Notes: generated by a model from the sequence alone, not told the origin. A stretch of 64,000 bases of DNA from Porodaedalea pini (GCA_002794775.1 NBAY01000012.1:67001-131000), one strand, 5' to 3'; positions 47,401 to 59,785 are shown, counted from the first letter of the stretch. Numbers and translations: made by a program.

Positions 47401-47698
47401 GGTGAGAGCTGCAATGAGATTGGCCTCGATGCCTCGTTCGAATGCCGCCTTTGTACGAACATCTTCTCCTCAATCTGCAATACAGAGCCAGTTGTCATTT
47501 CTTGCTGCAAGCCGCCTTGCTTGGACTGAGACGTACGTGCTGTAGCGTTTTCTCCTCGTTATAAGGAAAGAAACTATCCTTCGCCTCGTTCAAGGGGTGT
47601 CCGTTTTCCGATGATCCCGGCGGGGTGAAGAATTCATGCTCGCCATTCGGCGGCGACCTAGATCCGCCAGGGACTTCCATACCGCCTTGCACACTCAT
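44474..47698 (-). CDS. AMD1: AMP deaminase
   Basis: Deaminates AMP to IMP, controlling the adenylate pool; cytosolic. The ATG at 47698 starts a disordered regulatory N-terminus ([20 protein letters not shown]). The catalytic part begins with a typical [18 protein letters not shown] helix. Later come [20 protein letters not shown], the zinc-site motif [19 protein letters not shown] (HxH ligands), [60 protein letters not shown] and [11 protein letters not shown]. The C-terminal active-site block is LRPHCGEAG and [20 protein letters not shown], with SDD-type Asp residues present. The stop is at 44474. More than a dozen short introns are present; one holds a run of A on the plus strand near 46767-46780. 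All key residues seen are intact. Confidence 0.95.
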
Positions 47699-47944
47699 CG
47701 TCGTAATTAAAGGTAGTCGTACGAACAAGTCGATTCGACACGATGCTTGGATGATGGTAAGTAGTCGCGGTCCAATTTCAAAATTTGACTGTCGTTGTCG
47801 ATCGCGGGACCACGTGAACAAGCTAATCTTATCGTTGCTCGGGAGATAACCTCATGGCCAGTTCATTGTCAAAAGGATCTCACCGAATCTGTACTCAGTA
47901 ACTAAGATACACTGACTGATATCACGCATACACGTGGGCGTACA

Positions 47945-50900
47945 CTAACGATTCAGCTTCCACATACCATTGTTCACCGTTACAAGTCCTTCCCTACGTG
48001 CCGCCTCCATAAACACACTCAGCTGCTCGATCGTGCGCGAATAGTTCGGGGCGAACTTGAGCATCGTCTGGATCCGGTCGAGCGGCAGCGCACCAATGTT
48101 CGTGAGCATGCCCTCAATGAACTTCCAGTACACTCGCATCTGCTCAGCCTCCTGATGCTGCGCAGAGGACACTACAGGCTCTTGCTCCTCAATGACCGCT
48201 ACAGAGAAGTCCAAAGTTAGAGACGATTGGTGTTGGTAAAGAAATCCACTTACCATGACGTGAAGCCGTTGGCCGGCTTGGAGCCGACGGTGCACTGCTG
48301 GCAACCTCTAAGAGGAAGAAAACATTTGTTTCAGTCTCGCAGAGGACACCATGATCAATCCAGGTTTCCAGTCCCTTCCGAACCACAATCGAGTCTACAT
48401 TTAGTTCTCTGCTGAGGTCGTCGATCGTCCAAGTGTCTGTCCGCGAATTAGGAGCCATTCTTCCGCTATACCAGGTATGCCTGACGCTATTGATATTGAC
48501 GTACCTTTGCTCGAGAATAGTTCAATGATGGCAGCTTCCAGAGGTGGGACAGTAACGTCGACCGTCCGGTCACTCAATTCGACCGAAAGATCCACGGTAC
48601 CAAGCTGAGGAAGGAACCGAAGCTTTTTGTCCTGCTTGAAGGCGACGAACTCCCTCGAATATTCGTCCATCACCCTATATTATGAAGTTAGTAACTAACT
48701 AAATCTACCAGAATGATGGTCTGACCTCTTGAATTGACCAGGCATGTTCATCTTGCTCATCTGCAATGCAGGCCAGAAATGCTTTGAGATGATGGTCGGA
48801 TGAAGGATTGACTGTACAATGGCATAAGAATCTTTGCAGGCAATCTCCAAACCAAAAACGGACCGGTTTTTGTGCTTGCACATGTTGGTCGATACGCCTC
48901 GAGTCCGTCATGTCTCTCAGCATGACCTCGCAGACCTGTAGAGGTGCTTCACCAAATCGCACTTTCAGAATCTCGATGTTCCGACGCTGTACGCCGAGCA
49001 TATAAGAAAACCGCAAGCTCAACCGAGCGTATTCTCACCTCTTTCTCGAACTTCCCATCGGTAATCGCAAGCAACCGTTGCGCAAGCAGGACTTGAAGCT
49101 CTTTGACGAAAAGATCCTTCGAGTCATAGATACTGACGAGTGTGCTAATAACATCACTTGGCTTGTTCGTACGGAACTCTGCATCGTTCTAGTCAGCAAA
49201 TCGCAATGATGAGGAATACAGATTACGCACCAGGGCCAGCGTCAATCGGATCGGGCTCCCAGCTTGCATCAGAATAATCCTCGACTTGCATCTGCAGCGG
49301 CTGTGGAGGCTCATTCTCATCAATGAGGTCGCCTCCTTCTCCAACAAGGCTCGCTACGATACTCCTGATGGTATCTGGGCGCTCCCTGCATCATCGATTG
49401 AAGAATCAATTCGGTTAAACAGAAGTTGTGAGAACACCTACCTGAGGTACCTCCGCACTGGATCAGCTACTTTGTGTAAGAGTACACCAGGTGGATCAAT
49501 CACTCGTAAACATCGGATCATAGAGACATATTGCGTCAGGATGTCCTTCGTGTCGGCGCCTGGATGAAGAAGACGTTTCCGATTGCTACGAAACGTCTGT
49601 CAGAAGTGCAAAAGATAATATGAATTAATGCTCACAGACGGCGGAGAGTCGAGACAAGCTCTCCACGCATGTCAACCCGTTGGAGGCATTCCTACCGGAG
49701 CTCAATGAGATTCGCGTCAGAAGGCCATTTGTGCACATACCCGAAGGTCTATGAGTGCTGGGTTGGATTCTGGATAATCGACGATAATGTCGAATATTTC
49801 TGACGTTCTGCAAACAAAATTAGGGAGCATAGGGTTTAAAGTCAAGCACATTACTGTACCGCAAGTCACACAGAGATTTGCAGACATGATAATCGAATCG
49901 CGTGCCTATGCCAGCAAGCATATTTCGTGTTTCATCCTCTGCCCAAGATTTCAATCCAGCAACTCGTGAGCACATAAAGAACGGAACGTACGAGTCTTTG
50001 CACCACGCGCATACGGAAGTATCATCCACGGGACAATCTGATCCACCATCCAGTTCCGTAAACTGGGCAGCATTTGCTCACTCCAGTTGCCGGTACACAT
50101 CTCCTGCGTGCGAGCCTCGATCTGTTCATAGCACACGCTCGCGACGAGATTCTCGTATCGGTCGAGTAGTCCGAGTACGTCAAAAGCCATCCAGAGCTGC
50201 GGCTCCTGCACGGTGCCCACTGTGGACTCGCATAGGCGCTTGAACGCACTTGAGAACGATGGCGGGAGAGCGGAGAAGAGATGCGTTTGGAATTCGGTGT
50301 TGAAGGTAGTGTGAAGGAGAGAGCCAAGCCTTATGAAATTGCTGTTACGCAAAAGAACTGCGTCTAAAGGGCCGAAACGCTCACTCTGGGACGGGTGCCC
50401 ATGCCTTGCACCACCCGGCAAGGCGAAAAACCATCCTCCTAATCACACCGACATCTTCAGTCGACTAAAATCCGAGGTCTAAGCTTCATCGCTAGAGCAT
50501 TTGGTAGATAGACTTACATCATACTCTTTCATGAAAGCATCAATTTCTTCAGCAATGATATGGAACTGTTTCCGCAAGTCCTCTAGACGATCACGGTTGT
50601 CAGGTCAAGCAAACAACGTAGCTTGAAACGAAGTTACACACGAACGAAGCATTCAACAAGAATCCAGAGCATTTTCGACTTCGCGATCAATTGAAACGCC
50701 TCTTTCAGGGTGGCCGGGTCTGTATCAAGGCGTTAAATGGCGATCGACCAAGCAACTAGCATAGCTCCCCACGCACCAAAATCACGGTCTCTACGAGTTC
50801 GTATGTCGCGAGGCCAGAGGAATTTCTGCGCAATAGTCCAAGCCTGACTTTACATTGTCAGCTTGCTGCTGCTGAACGTCCTGTATGACCTATTGAACAT

Positions 50901-51026
50901 GCTCACCTCTGTGAAGGCCATGAGCCCGTTGATTCCGGGCTGGTCGCCATTCATGCGTCGAAATGCGTATTCCCATTTCTCGCGAACTGTTGTTTTGAAT
51001 GCTTCACTCGTTGTAGGGTCCGCCAT
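47945..51026 (-). CDS. APC2: Anaphase-promoting complex subunit 2 (cullin-like)
   Basis: Apc2 is the cullin subunit that with the RING protein Apc11 forms the catalytic core of the APC/C ubiquitin ligase in the nucleus. The C-terminal winged-helix domain is diagnostic: MRVYWKFIEGMLTNIGALPL, DRIQTMLKFAPNYSRTIEQL and AARREGLVTVNNGMWKLNR at the TAG at 47945-47947. Upstream are the cullin-homology parts: SREFVAFKQDKKLRFLPQLG, TVPPLEAAIIELF and WTIDDLSRELNVDSIVVRKG. The ATG at 51026 (MADPTTSEAFKTTVREKWEY) starts the first of about 18 exons. A hydrophilic insert lies between the winged helix and the preceding domain (SAPSAPSRPTASRH). It is divergent from NTA1 with 223 bp between starts. Confidence 0.92.
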
Positions 51027-51249
51027 CGGCAATAGCAGTCATGAACAATGGATTCAAAGTTGAATCACGCGTTGAGTCGCGCTCGCGTTCGACACAGCCA
51101 CACCAGATCTCAACTTTCGACTCGCTCCTACTAGCGTTGTCCTCAGCTCGACATCAACGACAGTGAAGCACCTCAACATCTTTCGGCCTCTTTTCTTATT
51201 TGCCAATCGTCTCAGAGCTACCAGCCCAAGGGGGGTTCCTGTGCCGATT
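51027..51249. promoter_or_regulatory. Divergent promoter shared by APC2 and NTA1
   Basis: 223 bp between start codons. It contains ACGCGT at 51067-51072, identical to the MluI cell-cycle box core bound by MBF in ascomycete yeasts. Whether this fungus uses it is not known. Confidence 0.5.
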
Positions 51250-52466
51250 ATGGCAGCACGACCCAAGCTGAGGATTGCTGTCGTCCAGTTCGCTCCCGCT
51301 GTCCGTATTTTTCTTACACCCTCTGTTTGTGCTCTTTCTGAACCCCGGAACAAAAGATAGGCCAGGTAGAAGCAAATGTGAGAAAGGCAACTGAGATATG
51401 CTCCAAGTACGCACACCGGAACAGCATCCGCTAAGCTGGCCATCATGAATTCATGATCTGTTTCTGCATCATTCCCATATCATACAAAGGATTCAACCGG
51501 ACTCCGTGGATCTCGTCTGTCTCCCAGAGATGATCTTCACTGGTACGAGGCAGTGGCCATTTACGCCTATACTGGCCGCTCATTTCAAACTTTAGGATAT
51601 GATTTCCCGACCGCCGAGGCCATCACGCCGTATCTGGAGGAGCCACGGAAAGGGCCAACGTCCCAGTTCTGTGAAACACTTGCGCGTAGGCTACGATGCT
51701 ATGTCGCGGCAGGTTATCCAGAGGTTCTGAAATCAGACGAGCGAGGAACGCGCGAAGATGGCTCGGTAATGGTAGGCGCAAACAGTGCAATAATCTATGA
51801 CCAACAAGGCGTCTTTCTGGGCGGATACAGGAAGGGACATCTATATGAGACGGACAAGACTTGGGCTAAACAAGGTAAAGGGCCTATTAAACTTTAGGAA
51901 ACCGACCTGTGTTCATTTTCCTTTTAGGAGACGAATTTAGATCATGGAGATTAACTACGTTTCCGACCGAACTACAGACTCTGAGCATAGGTATATGCAT
52001 GGACCTTAATCCGCGCCCGCCATCATTATGGAATTTGAAAGACGGCCCTTACGAGATGGCTGACTACTGTCGCAGTACGGAAGGAAAGGCTCGCACAAAT
52101 ATTCTGGTACTACTGAATGCTTGGCTGGATTCCAAGGAGGACACCGAGTCCAAATGGGATCTGCAAACGCTAAATTATTGGGTGGCGAGACTTCGTCCCC
52201 TCTGGGACTTCGAACATGTGAAGGACCCGCCTGGAAACAAGGCAGAAGCCAAAGAAACTATTGTCGTCATATGCAACCGGTGCGGGGTTGACAACAGTGA
52301 GCATCCTTATATGTCCTGCAACGCAATTAATGATTCGTTGTCTTCGGCAGATACGTTGTTTGCTGGGACGTCGACAGTCCTGAAACTGCGTGAGGGGACA
52401 GGAGAACCAGACGTTGTGGGTTTAATGGGCCGTCGGGAGGAGGGCGTCAAGATTTTTTCAATCTAG
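51250..52466 (+). CDS. NTA1: Protein N-terminal amidase (nitrilase superfamily)
   Basis: Nta1 deamidates N-terminal Asn and Gln to Asp and Glu, feeding proteins into the Arg/N-degron pathway. The ATG at 51250 begins MAARPKLRIAVVQFAP. The three nitrilase catalytic residues can be placed: Glu in DLVCLPEMIFTG, Lys in GGYRKGHLYETDKTW and Cys in LSIGICMDLNPRP. The long middle insert with ILVLLNAWLDSKEDTESKWD and YWVARLRPLWDFE is as in fungal Nta1. The C-terminal GTSTVLKLREGTGEPDVVGL ends at a TAG at 52464-52466. Five or six introns are needed; the first uses an AAAG acceptor to give FAPAIGQVEANVRKATEIC. It is about 330 residues and looks active. Confidence 0.92.
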
Positions 52467-52990
52467 GGCCTAGGACGGCACGGCTGATCATTGGTTCCGA
52501 AGCAGGGCGGCATCTAGGTGAGAACAAGGGGCCTATAGTCCACGGCCAGCAGCGGATCGACGGCGGAAGCTTCTGCCTTCTGCCTTCTGCCGAGTGTAGG
52601 CTGGGAGACTTCAGGTTGGCTCGGGGGTGTCGGTGTTGCTGCGGCTTGCCTGCAGATCAATCTATCTGACTCTGAGCGCCATGGGCCATGACAGATCCAT
52701 AGTCCATAGCTATTTACTTGAAGTGTATTTCATATCGGAAAAGACGGTACCTTGTACTGGTTTACTTGTTTGTTTACTGATTATTGAATGACACCTGGAT
52801 TACCTTTCATCTATCCTTGACTCTGTTCGCCGCCACACTTGTGGCTAATCGTGGGAACTACTCTGCTTCCCTAAATCCCCAGCCACCCTTCACAAGTCGA
52901 CTCACCCGGCGTGTGTCGGCCATCGTCTTTTCGAACCGCAGCACCGCGCACGTCGTCTCACCGTGCGATTCACGTAGAAGTCGAACGGCC
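52467..52990. other. Intergenic region, MAPKK promoter, with a short tandem repeat
   Basis: 524 bases between two plus-strand genes. A heptamer CTTCTGC is repeated three times in tandem at about 52570-52591. The remainder, through the CT-rich stretch before 52991, is probably the MAPKK promoter and leader. Confidence 0.5.
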
Positions 52991-54744
52991 ATGTCTTCTC
53001 CCATTGTGCGCAAGAAACGCAACTTCAAGGCTCTCCAGCTCGACGTAACCAAATCCGCGCAGCCTGCGCCTACTCCTGCGCCTCCGCCAGTGCAGAACAC
53101 TGAGCCCGTGGCGACCCGAGCACCACCGCAAGCCAATGGTCGGAAGCGCCCTCCGCCTATGAAGCTCGCAGCGCCGAAAGTGAGCGCGACTGCCACGCCG
53201 GTGGAGGACAATCTTCTAACGGTCAACGGAGACAAATCGAGCTCGGCACCCGCAACGGGCACTGTATCCGCAACGCGCCCCTATCACAATGACCTGACAC
53301 AGAAGCTCGCAAATCTCGACATGAACGCGGAAACAAAATACGACTTGCGAAACGAAGATCTGAAGGAGCTGCAGGAGCTTGGGCAGGGTAACGGAGGAAG
53401 CGTGAAGAAGGTCCAGCATACGCCGACGGGCAAAACCATGGCCAAGAAGGTGAGTACACCATTTAGTTCATGTACCCTCTACTGTCATTTTGGACTGTTT
53501 CAATGCTTTGGTGTGCTTTTATTTTTCTAATATCGCAATTGGCTATGCCTTCAAGTTGCTTCACGATGTTATTTTCGGCTCCAGTATTGTATTGCTCGAA
53601 TCGTTTCTCCTTATGCGCGGGATCATTGGTAGTTTGTGGCTCACGACTTTTACAGATCGTCCTGATAGATGCGAAGCCTTCTGTTCGAAAGCAGATCCTT
53701 CGTGAACTTCAGATTATGCACGACTGCCACTCCGAATACATCATCTCCTTCTACGGCGCCTTCCTTTCGGACCCGAATATATGCATATGCATGGAATTCG
53801 CGGACAAAGGTTCTTTAGATGGCATCTACAAACGTATCGGTGCCATCGACATCGATGTCGTCGGCCGAGTCGCGCTTGCTGTCTTGGAGGGCTTAACCTA
53901 TCTTTACGACGTGCACAGAATCATTCACAGAGGTACGCTTTGACCGCAACTGCTCGCTTAACACGAAGCTGATGTGAGCTAGACATCAAACCTTCAAACA
54001 TCTTGTGCAACTCCTCGGGCCAGATCAAAATCTGTGATTTTGGCGTCTCTGGCGAGCTCATTAACTCCATCGCTGACACCTTCGTTGGCACTTCCACCTA
54101 CATGAGCGTGAGTGTCTCCTTATCATCATGCTTTCTGCATGAAGTTTCTTGATCCCCGACACGCAACTCTTCCAGCCTGAGCGCATTCAAGGCGCCCAGT
54201 ACACCGTGAAATCTGACGTGTGGTCGCTTGGCATCTCGTTGATCGAGCTGGCGCTAGGCCGCTTCCCCTTCTCAGAGGATGACACATCCGACTCTGATCT
54301 ATCTGATCTCGAAGACCTCGAGGGAACGCTCTCCCCACAGCGGCCGGGCTCACTTCTGGGCATTCCAGTGTCGTCGGCACGCAAGAAGGACAAGGGTGAG
54401 AAGACAAGCAAGAAGGATAAGCGGAAGAGCAAAGGCGTCAGTTTGCAGGGCGGTGGTATGACAATGAGTATATTGGAGCTCCTCCAGCACATCGTGAATG
54501 AACCCGCGCCACGGCTCGTGCCAGAGGGCCGCTTCCCGAAGGAAGCGGAAAATTTCGTGGACAGCTGTCTACTGAAGGAGCCGGACGGGCGGCAGACGCC
54601 TAAAGACCTTCTAGTGAGTCGTGTTTTTCAGCACTTATGGTCTTTCGCTGAGATGCTAACTCGGGTGCCTCGCAGAACCACCCCTGGATTGTGCAATCAC
54701 GGAGCTCCCCCGTTGACCTAGAGGCTTGGGCGAATACTTTCTAA
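52991..54744 (+). CDS. MAP kinase kinase (STE7/MEK family)
   Basis: A dual-specificity kinase that activates a MAP kinase. The ATG at 52991 begins [20 protein letters not shown], where the basic start plus L-x-L resembles a MAPK docking site. A disordered Pro/Ala leader follows. Kinase motifs: glycine loop [13 protein letters not shown], Lys in [20 protein letters not shown], catalytic loop [17 protein letters not shown] in [20 protein letters not shown], then [14 protein letters not shown] and [20 protein letters not shown]. The activation-loop residues S-x-x-x-T lie in NSIADT. A ~75-residue acidic then Lys/Ser-rich insert sits after FPF, longer than in animal MEKs. The first intron is 206 nt (53450-53655), long for this window. 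The end is [20 protein letters not shown].. and TAA at 54742-54744. Confidence 0.93.
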
Positions 54745-57700
54745 TAACGTCGTTCTCAACTTTCCCCCTTCTCTCCTATATCCATTTGTACGTCATATAC
54801 CGAACTGCTCAGATCGAATGGAGTGGGTAATGGGCGACAAACTTCCGCACTGACCTGCGTTCGATACTTCATTCTCGTTCTCTGTCGGGCCCTCGTTTCT
54901 TTATCTTCCTTTGTCGTGACCTGCTCTAGCCTCCTTCTGCCGAAGTAACTGATATGAAACAACGTGTATGTATCTTATAGATTTTGGATTCCAGGCTGAA
55001 CGGAAGCGAATAACAGCGTGTCCAAAGTGAACTGAATGGTACAGATACTAGTACCTCACGATAATCCATGATCTTCGGGGAAGTGCTGTAAACCCGACAG
55101 TGTGATGTCAAAATCAGGATGGATTACGAGCAACTACACAATCAAGGAACATGTTGCTGTCTATTCCACAGTGTTGCTGCATCCAAGCGTAGTCGTTGAA
55201 GGGGAGTATTTGACTGTTACATGATTATGCCGCGTTCCTTAAGACCAGCATATAGGTTTGATTTCAAGCGTCTTACGACTTCAAAAATCGGACAACGCAC
55301 CTCCAAGACTACGAGACTTAGGGCCACTCGAACAGGACAGGAAATAAATAGTACGGACTGAAAAGCCGCCGTACCACTTTTTTCCGCCCTCTTCATCTCG
55401 GAACTAGTTGTTCAGAGAATACGCCCGTGATGAGATAAAAGCCCTGATCAAACGGCAGGAACGAATGCAAGGGATTCGGTATGCGGGATCAATGTCCGAG
55501 CCACCGTTTGTCGATTAAGAGTAGTGTAGGCGGGTATGCGATTGTTTCCTCTCCCATACAAGATATATTGTTGCTTTTGTTTTCTACGCCCTAAATGACG
55601 AAAAATATCAGAATTGCATATGAAAAGCAAGTGATCCGATCGTGCTCACATCAAGTTCACCTCCGGTAACCATAGATCGTACATATCATCGTATCATCGA
55701 GCGGAAGCATCCACAGCGGAAACCAGAGCTGTTACCTTTGTGCAGTCTTGAGCAAGGTTTAGGCATTTCATCTGTTACGGGCCTGCTGATCACCGGAAAT
55801 GTAAGCTTGATATGCTGATCATAGATCTCGCCGCCAAAGATCAGACAGTACAGTAGGCCTCACATTCACGATTGTGCGATCTATGACTCAGAGCCTGAGG
55901 TTGTAAGTGTGGTGACTGAAACTGACGGACCAGCAAATTGTCGTAGTCGAAGTCGACACTGGCCATTTGCAATATAGATGCCTAAAGAGGCACTAAAGAT
56001 GGAATTGCGAGTGGATAAGATCGCACAAGTGTATTGCCGAAGTCAGAACTTCCCAAATGGTACGTCCAGGGAGCTGCGGTTGCATGTTGTCTGACAGTGA
56101 CTAGTGAATTATCGTCGAAATGTGATGTTTGTGCAGGGGAAGAAGAATTAAATTTTGCAAGTGCACCCCGTGTTTAAATTCCAAGAAAGCTGCATTGACG
56201 TTCACGTCCGAGTTATGCGCATTGCATCTCCAGTACCAGCAACCGAAACAAATAGTGACAACCAGAATTCAAGCAGATTTCTATTGCATTTATTTCCTCC
56301 TCTACAGCTTTGGCATCCGAATACCACATTGAGACGACACAAGATGAAAGCGAGAAATGATGTGAACCATTGTACGCACTAAGACTGAATGAATATTGCG
56401 TGGTCGCGGGAGGGAAGCACGTGACATAATTGATGTGGCAGTGCGCGATTTCTTTATTTGAATAATATGGACCCACATTGCATCTCTGAACTTTATTCTT
56501 TTATTTTTCCAATGCAGTGCTTCGGAAAGGATATTTTCTCTCCCTTTCCCCTTTCAGAGTTATTATCCCTTCTATTCACATGCATTTTGACGCCGAGTGG
56601 CTGCGAGCCTTTGTTCCGTAAGCCCCAGAGCGAGAGCGGAAGGAAACGAGTCCAGATTAGACATGGGCGTCGTGATATATTGTTGCAAGGTCTAGCTTCG
56701 AGATATGAGCCACAAGTTCATTTTTGGCGAACTGTAAAGAGTATTTCTGTCCATGATATCAGACAGAATGGACTTCCCGATCAGCAGTGCCATTCCTCAT
56801 CAGCGCCGAAGCATGCATAAACTCGGACTGGATACTAGAAAACTCCATGCAGCTATAAGTCCAATAATATCAGTAAGTTTGATAGACTTCTATGTCTAAT
56901 ACCCGAAGCGACATCTTGATGACGTTAGGCCTCACGATTTGGAGGGAGTTGGGACTGATATTCATCGCGCCGCTTGGAGCCCGAGACGGCTGCAAAGGAG
57001 CGGAGACTGCATAGGTTATACTTGACGTAGACAAGAGCCTACCAGAAGGACCCAACTATTTTTCGGGAAGAAATTACTCCAGCGTGCTTTACTAAGGTCA
57101 ATGAGAAAAAATCCGCAGTGTTAGGCTATACTCCATCAGTATAAATTTGGGTGAGAGACAAAAGTCGCCGAAACCAGAGTTTATCTAGCATCTGAGTAAA
57201 ATTGAAATTAGGAGGCGCCGAATCTCATCATATGCGATCGGGGATGCAAGGCAACTAAAGCTATGACCAGTAAAGTTAGTGAAGGCAACTTGAAGCATGT
57301 TTTGATGGCTGAAGTAATGATAAGGATAGACTCCACCTTCTTCCATAGAATACCTTATTTATCAGGCATGTGTTTGAAGTACACCGATCTGGGACTTTTC
57401 CGAAGAAGTCTTCGGAAGAGGCGGCCACTGTTTACATGGGGAATAGATTTTGAGTCATAGCCCTTAGTAAATGACAACGGCGGCAATATTAATCCAACTT
57501 GAGGCTTCCTACGCACGTTTGTTTCTGACCAATTAGCAGCTTAGAATAGACGTGGAGATAAAATATGTGCAGCAGGCGGTGAACCATGAGAGAATAGCGA
57601 AAGAAGAGTAACTCTTGGGCATGAGAGAGCTTGGTATAGTTATGATTACATAATACAATGGATCAACCATCAGCACTTTCTGCGGACCTATTTCTGTTTG

Positions 57701-57996
57701 ACTACGGCGACCAGCTCGACTCCCTGGAAGTACCGCAGATTCTGTGCCAGCGGGCTTGATTATCACATCATCAGCTGCTTCGCTGTGATCCTTGTACTAC
57801 TACTAGAACCGTGTCGCCGAGATGCACTGGCACGTCAACTGATAGATGTCCCACGTCGAACGTGTGCCGGGTTCAATGTGAACATGCACATGCTCAGGCT
57901 GGTTTCGAACCGAGGCCCCCTGTTTGTCTTACTCCCTCTTTATAACTGCCACCTTCGACCTTCTTGTCTGCCCATATCCATCGTTGCATAAGCGTA
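54745..57996. other. Gene-poor region
   Basis: About 3.25 kb. No gene that I can support, no transposon protein motif. It contains a short hairpin at 57398-57417 and a palindromic GGTTTCGAACC at 57901-57911. The first ~400 bases should be the MAPKK 3' UTR and the last few hundred the promoter of the DUF2235 gene. Confidence 0.45.
57398..57417. repeat. Short hairpin
   Basis: TTCCGAAG at 57398-57405 and its reverse complement CTTCGGAA at 57410-57417 flank a 4-nt loop; with one wobble pair the stem extends to 11 bp. It is in non-coding DNA. Confidence 0.7.
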
Positions 57997-59785
57997 ATGT
58001 CCGGACCCACTTCGCCGGGATCGACTGAGGGTCCACTCCCCTACAAATCTCGCATGTTGGTGCTTTGTTTTGACGGTACCTCTAACGAGTACGATGGAGA
58101 GGTATGCATTTCGTACTGGTGTGTGGAGGTCCTCATATTAACGTCGAGTTCTGAAGAATACAAACGTCGTCAAGTTCTTCGCAATGTAAGCAGTCATGAA
58201 ACGCCACGAGGAGCAACTGCTAACTCTAGTTGATCCAGGCTGCGGAAGGACTGTGATGATGTGCAGCTTTGCTATTACCAGACTGGAGTAGGTACCTACG
58301 AGCCTCCTGGTCTCCTGTCCTCAGTGGGAATGTGGGTGGCCAAGATTCTGGACGAGGCAATTGCATGGTCTGTTCACTATACTGTGAAAAGTCAAAGCGC
58401 ACTGAATTGACGGCTTTAATAAAGGTATCTCGATGCTCACGTTATGGATGGGTACAAATTCTTGATGAAGAATTATCGTCCTGGGGACAAGATTTCTATA
58501 TTCGGATTCTCACGCGGGGCGTATACAGCTCGCGCCCTGGCAGGGTTTCTAACGAAAGTCGGGCTCTTACCGCGAGACAACGATGAACAAGTAACGTTCG
58601 CGTACAAGATGTACACGCGCACGGGTAGCGAGGGCCTTATCCTGGCGGCCGGATTCAAGGAAACCTTCTGCCGTTCTGTTGACATTGATTTTCTTGGTGT
58701 TTGGTAGGTTTAGCTCTACGTTTTCTTCTCACGGATTATTGATTCTTTTTTCCAGGGATACTGTGGCCAGTACTGGCGTAATTATGAGCCGCGACTTGCC
58801 GTTTACGACCAACAACAGTTTCATCAAGACCTTCAGGCATGCTCTCGCCTTGGACGAGCGTCGCGCGAAGTTTGTTCCAACTTTCTGGCAGCTCTCGACA
58901 CGCCAGCCCCCATACCTAAAGTTGGTTCTGGGACTACTCCCGCTGCAATTGCTTCAGCAACTCAAAACCTCGGCGACAAAGTAAAGACCCAAAATTCGCC
59001 CGGAGGCGCTTCGGACGTGGAGGCACAACATGGTGATGCTCCAAAGGCACGACTACTTGACTCTGATCAGAAAGCAAACTCCGGAAAGGACAAGAAGAAT
59101 AAGAAGTCATGGTTGCATTTTGGCAAGAACAATGTCAAAAAAATGCGAGATGCGTTGGATCCGCAGGAGAGCGACTTAGATACGACCGACGTCAAGCAGG
59201 TGTGGTTTGCCGGTTGTCATAGTGGTGCGCTCAATTCTGTACTTCATTGTAAGAAACGTAGGTCAAATTAACCTCGCAACAGACATTGGAGGAGGCGCCG
59301 TGAAGAACACCGTGGACACCTCTCTTTCAGATATCACATTACGATGGATGGTCCGTGAGGTCGTCGCTTCAAAGTGTGGCATTCTATTCGACGCTGCCGC
59401 GATGGCGAGTCTCAATGTATATGTCTCCCTTCCGGCGCCGGATTACTTTGCGGCGTCTTCCAGCGCCATGACCACGCCGGGACCGCGTCCCTCCGACAAA
59501 GATAGCGCAGCCGACATGATCGACGCAACGAAGCCGCTGCACGACGAGCTCCGCCTTATGCCGATCTGGTGGATTCTTGAGCTGGTCCCGCTCCCATTCT
59601 CGTGGCAGGATGCGTCGGGCGTGTGGCACAAGAAATGGGAGTTCCATTTGGGGAGAGGCCGGTACGTGAACGACACGGGACCGCTGCTGTTCCACGAGAC
59701 GGTGCGCGTGCGCATGAATGATCAATCCCTGAAATATACTCCCGCCGCGAAGTACCAGAAGGGTAGAGAGTCGTACGTGTGGTAG
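57997..59785 (+). CDS. DUF2235 alpha/beta hydrolase-like protein (one frame break)
   Basis: DUF2235 proteins carry an alpha/beta-hydrolase fold shared with bacterial Tle1-type phospholipase effectors; fungal members are numerous and mostly uncharacterised. The ATG at 57997 begins a short leader, then MLVLCFDGTSNEYDGE and NTNVVKFFAMLRKDCDDVQL, CYYQTGVGTY, VMDGYKFLMKNYRPGDKISI, the nucleophile elbow IFGFSRGAYTARALAGFLTK, VDIDFLGVWDTVASTG, RHALALDERRAKFVPTFWQ, VWFAGCHSDIGGGA and IWWILELVPLPFSW. The Ser in GFSRG, the Asp in GVWDTV and the His in GCHSD are in place. Between FWQ (about 58890) and the next part (ALDTPAPIPK) the frame shifts by one base; adding one G restores it. The stop TAG is at 59783-59785. 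Confidence 0.88.

Noticed and set aside
57901..57911. GGTTTCGAACC, a B-box-like sequence on the minus strand suggesting a tRNA or SINE
   Set aside because: No convincing A box at the right distance and no cloverleaf; the site is nearly palindromic and may be chance.
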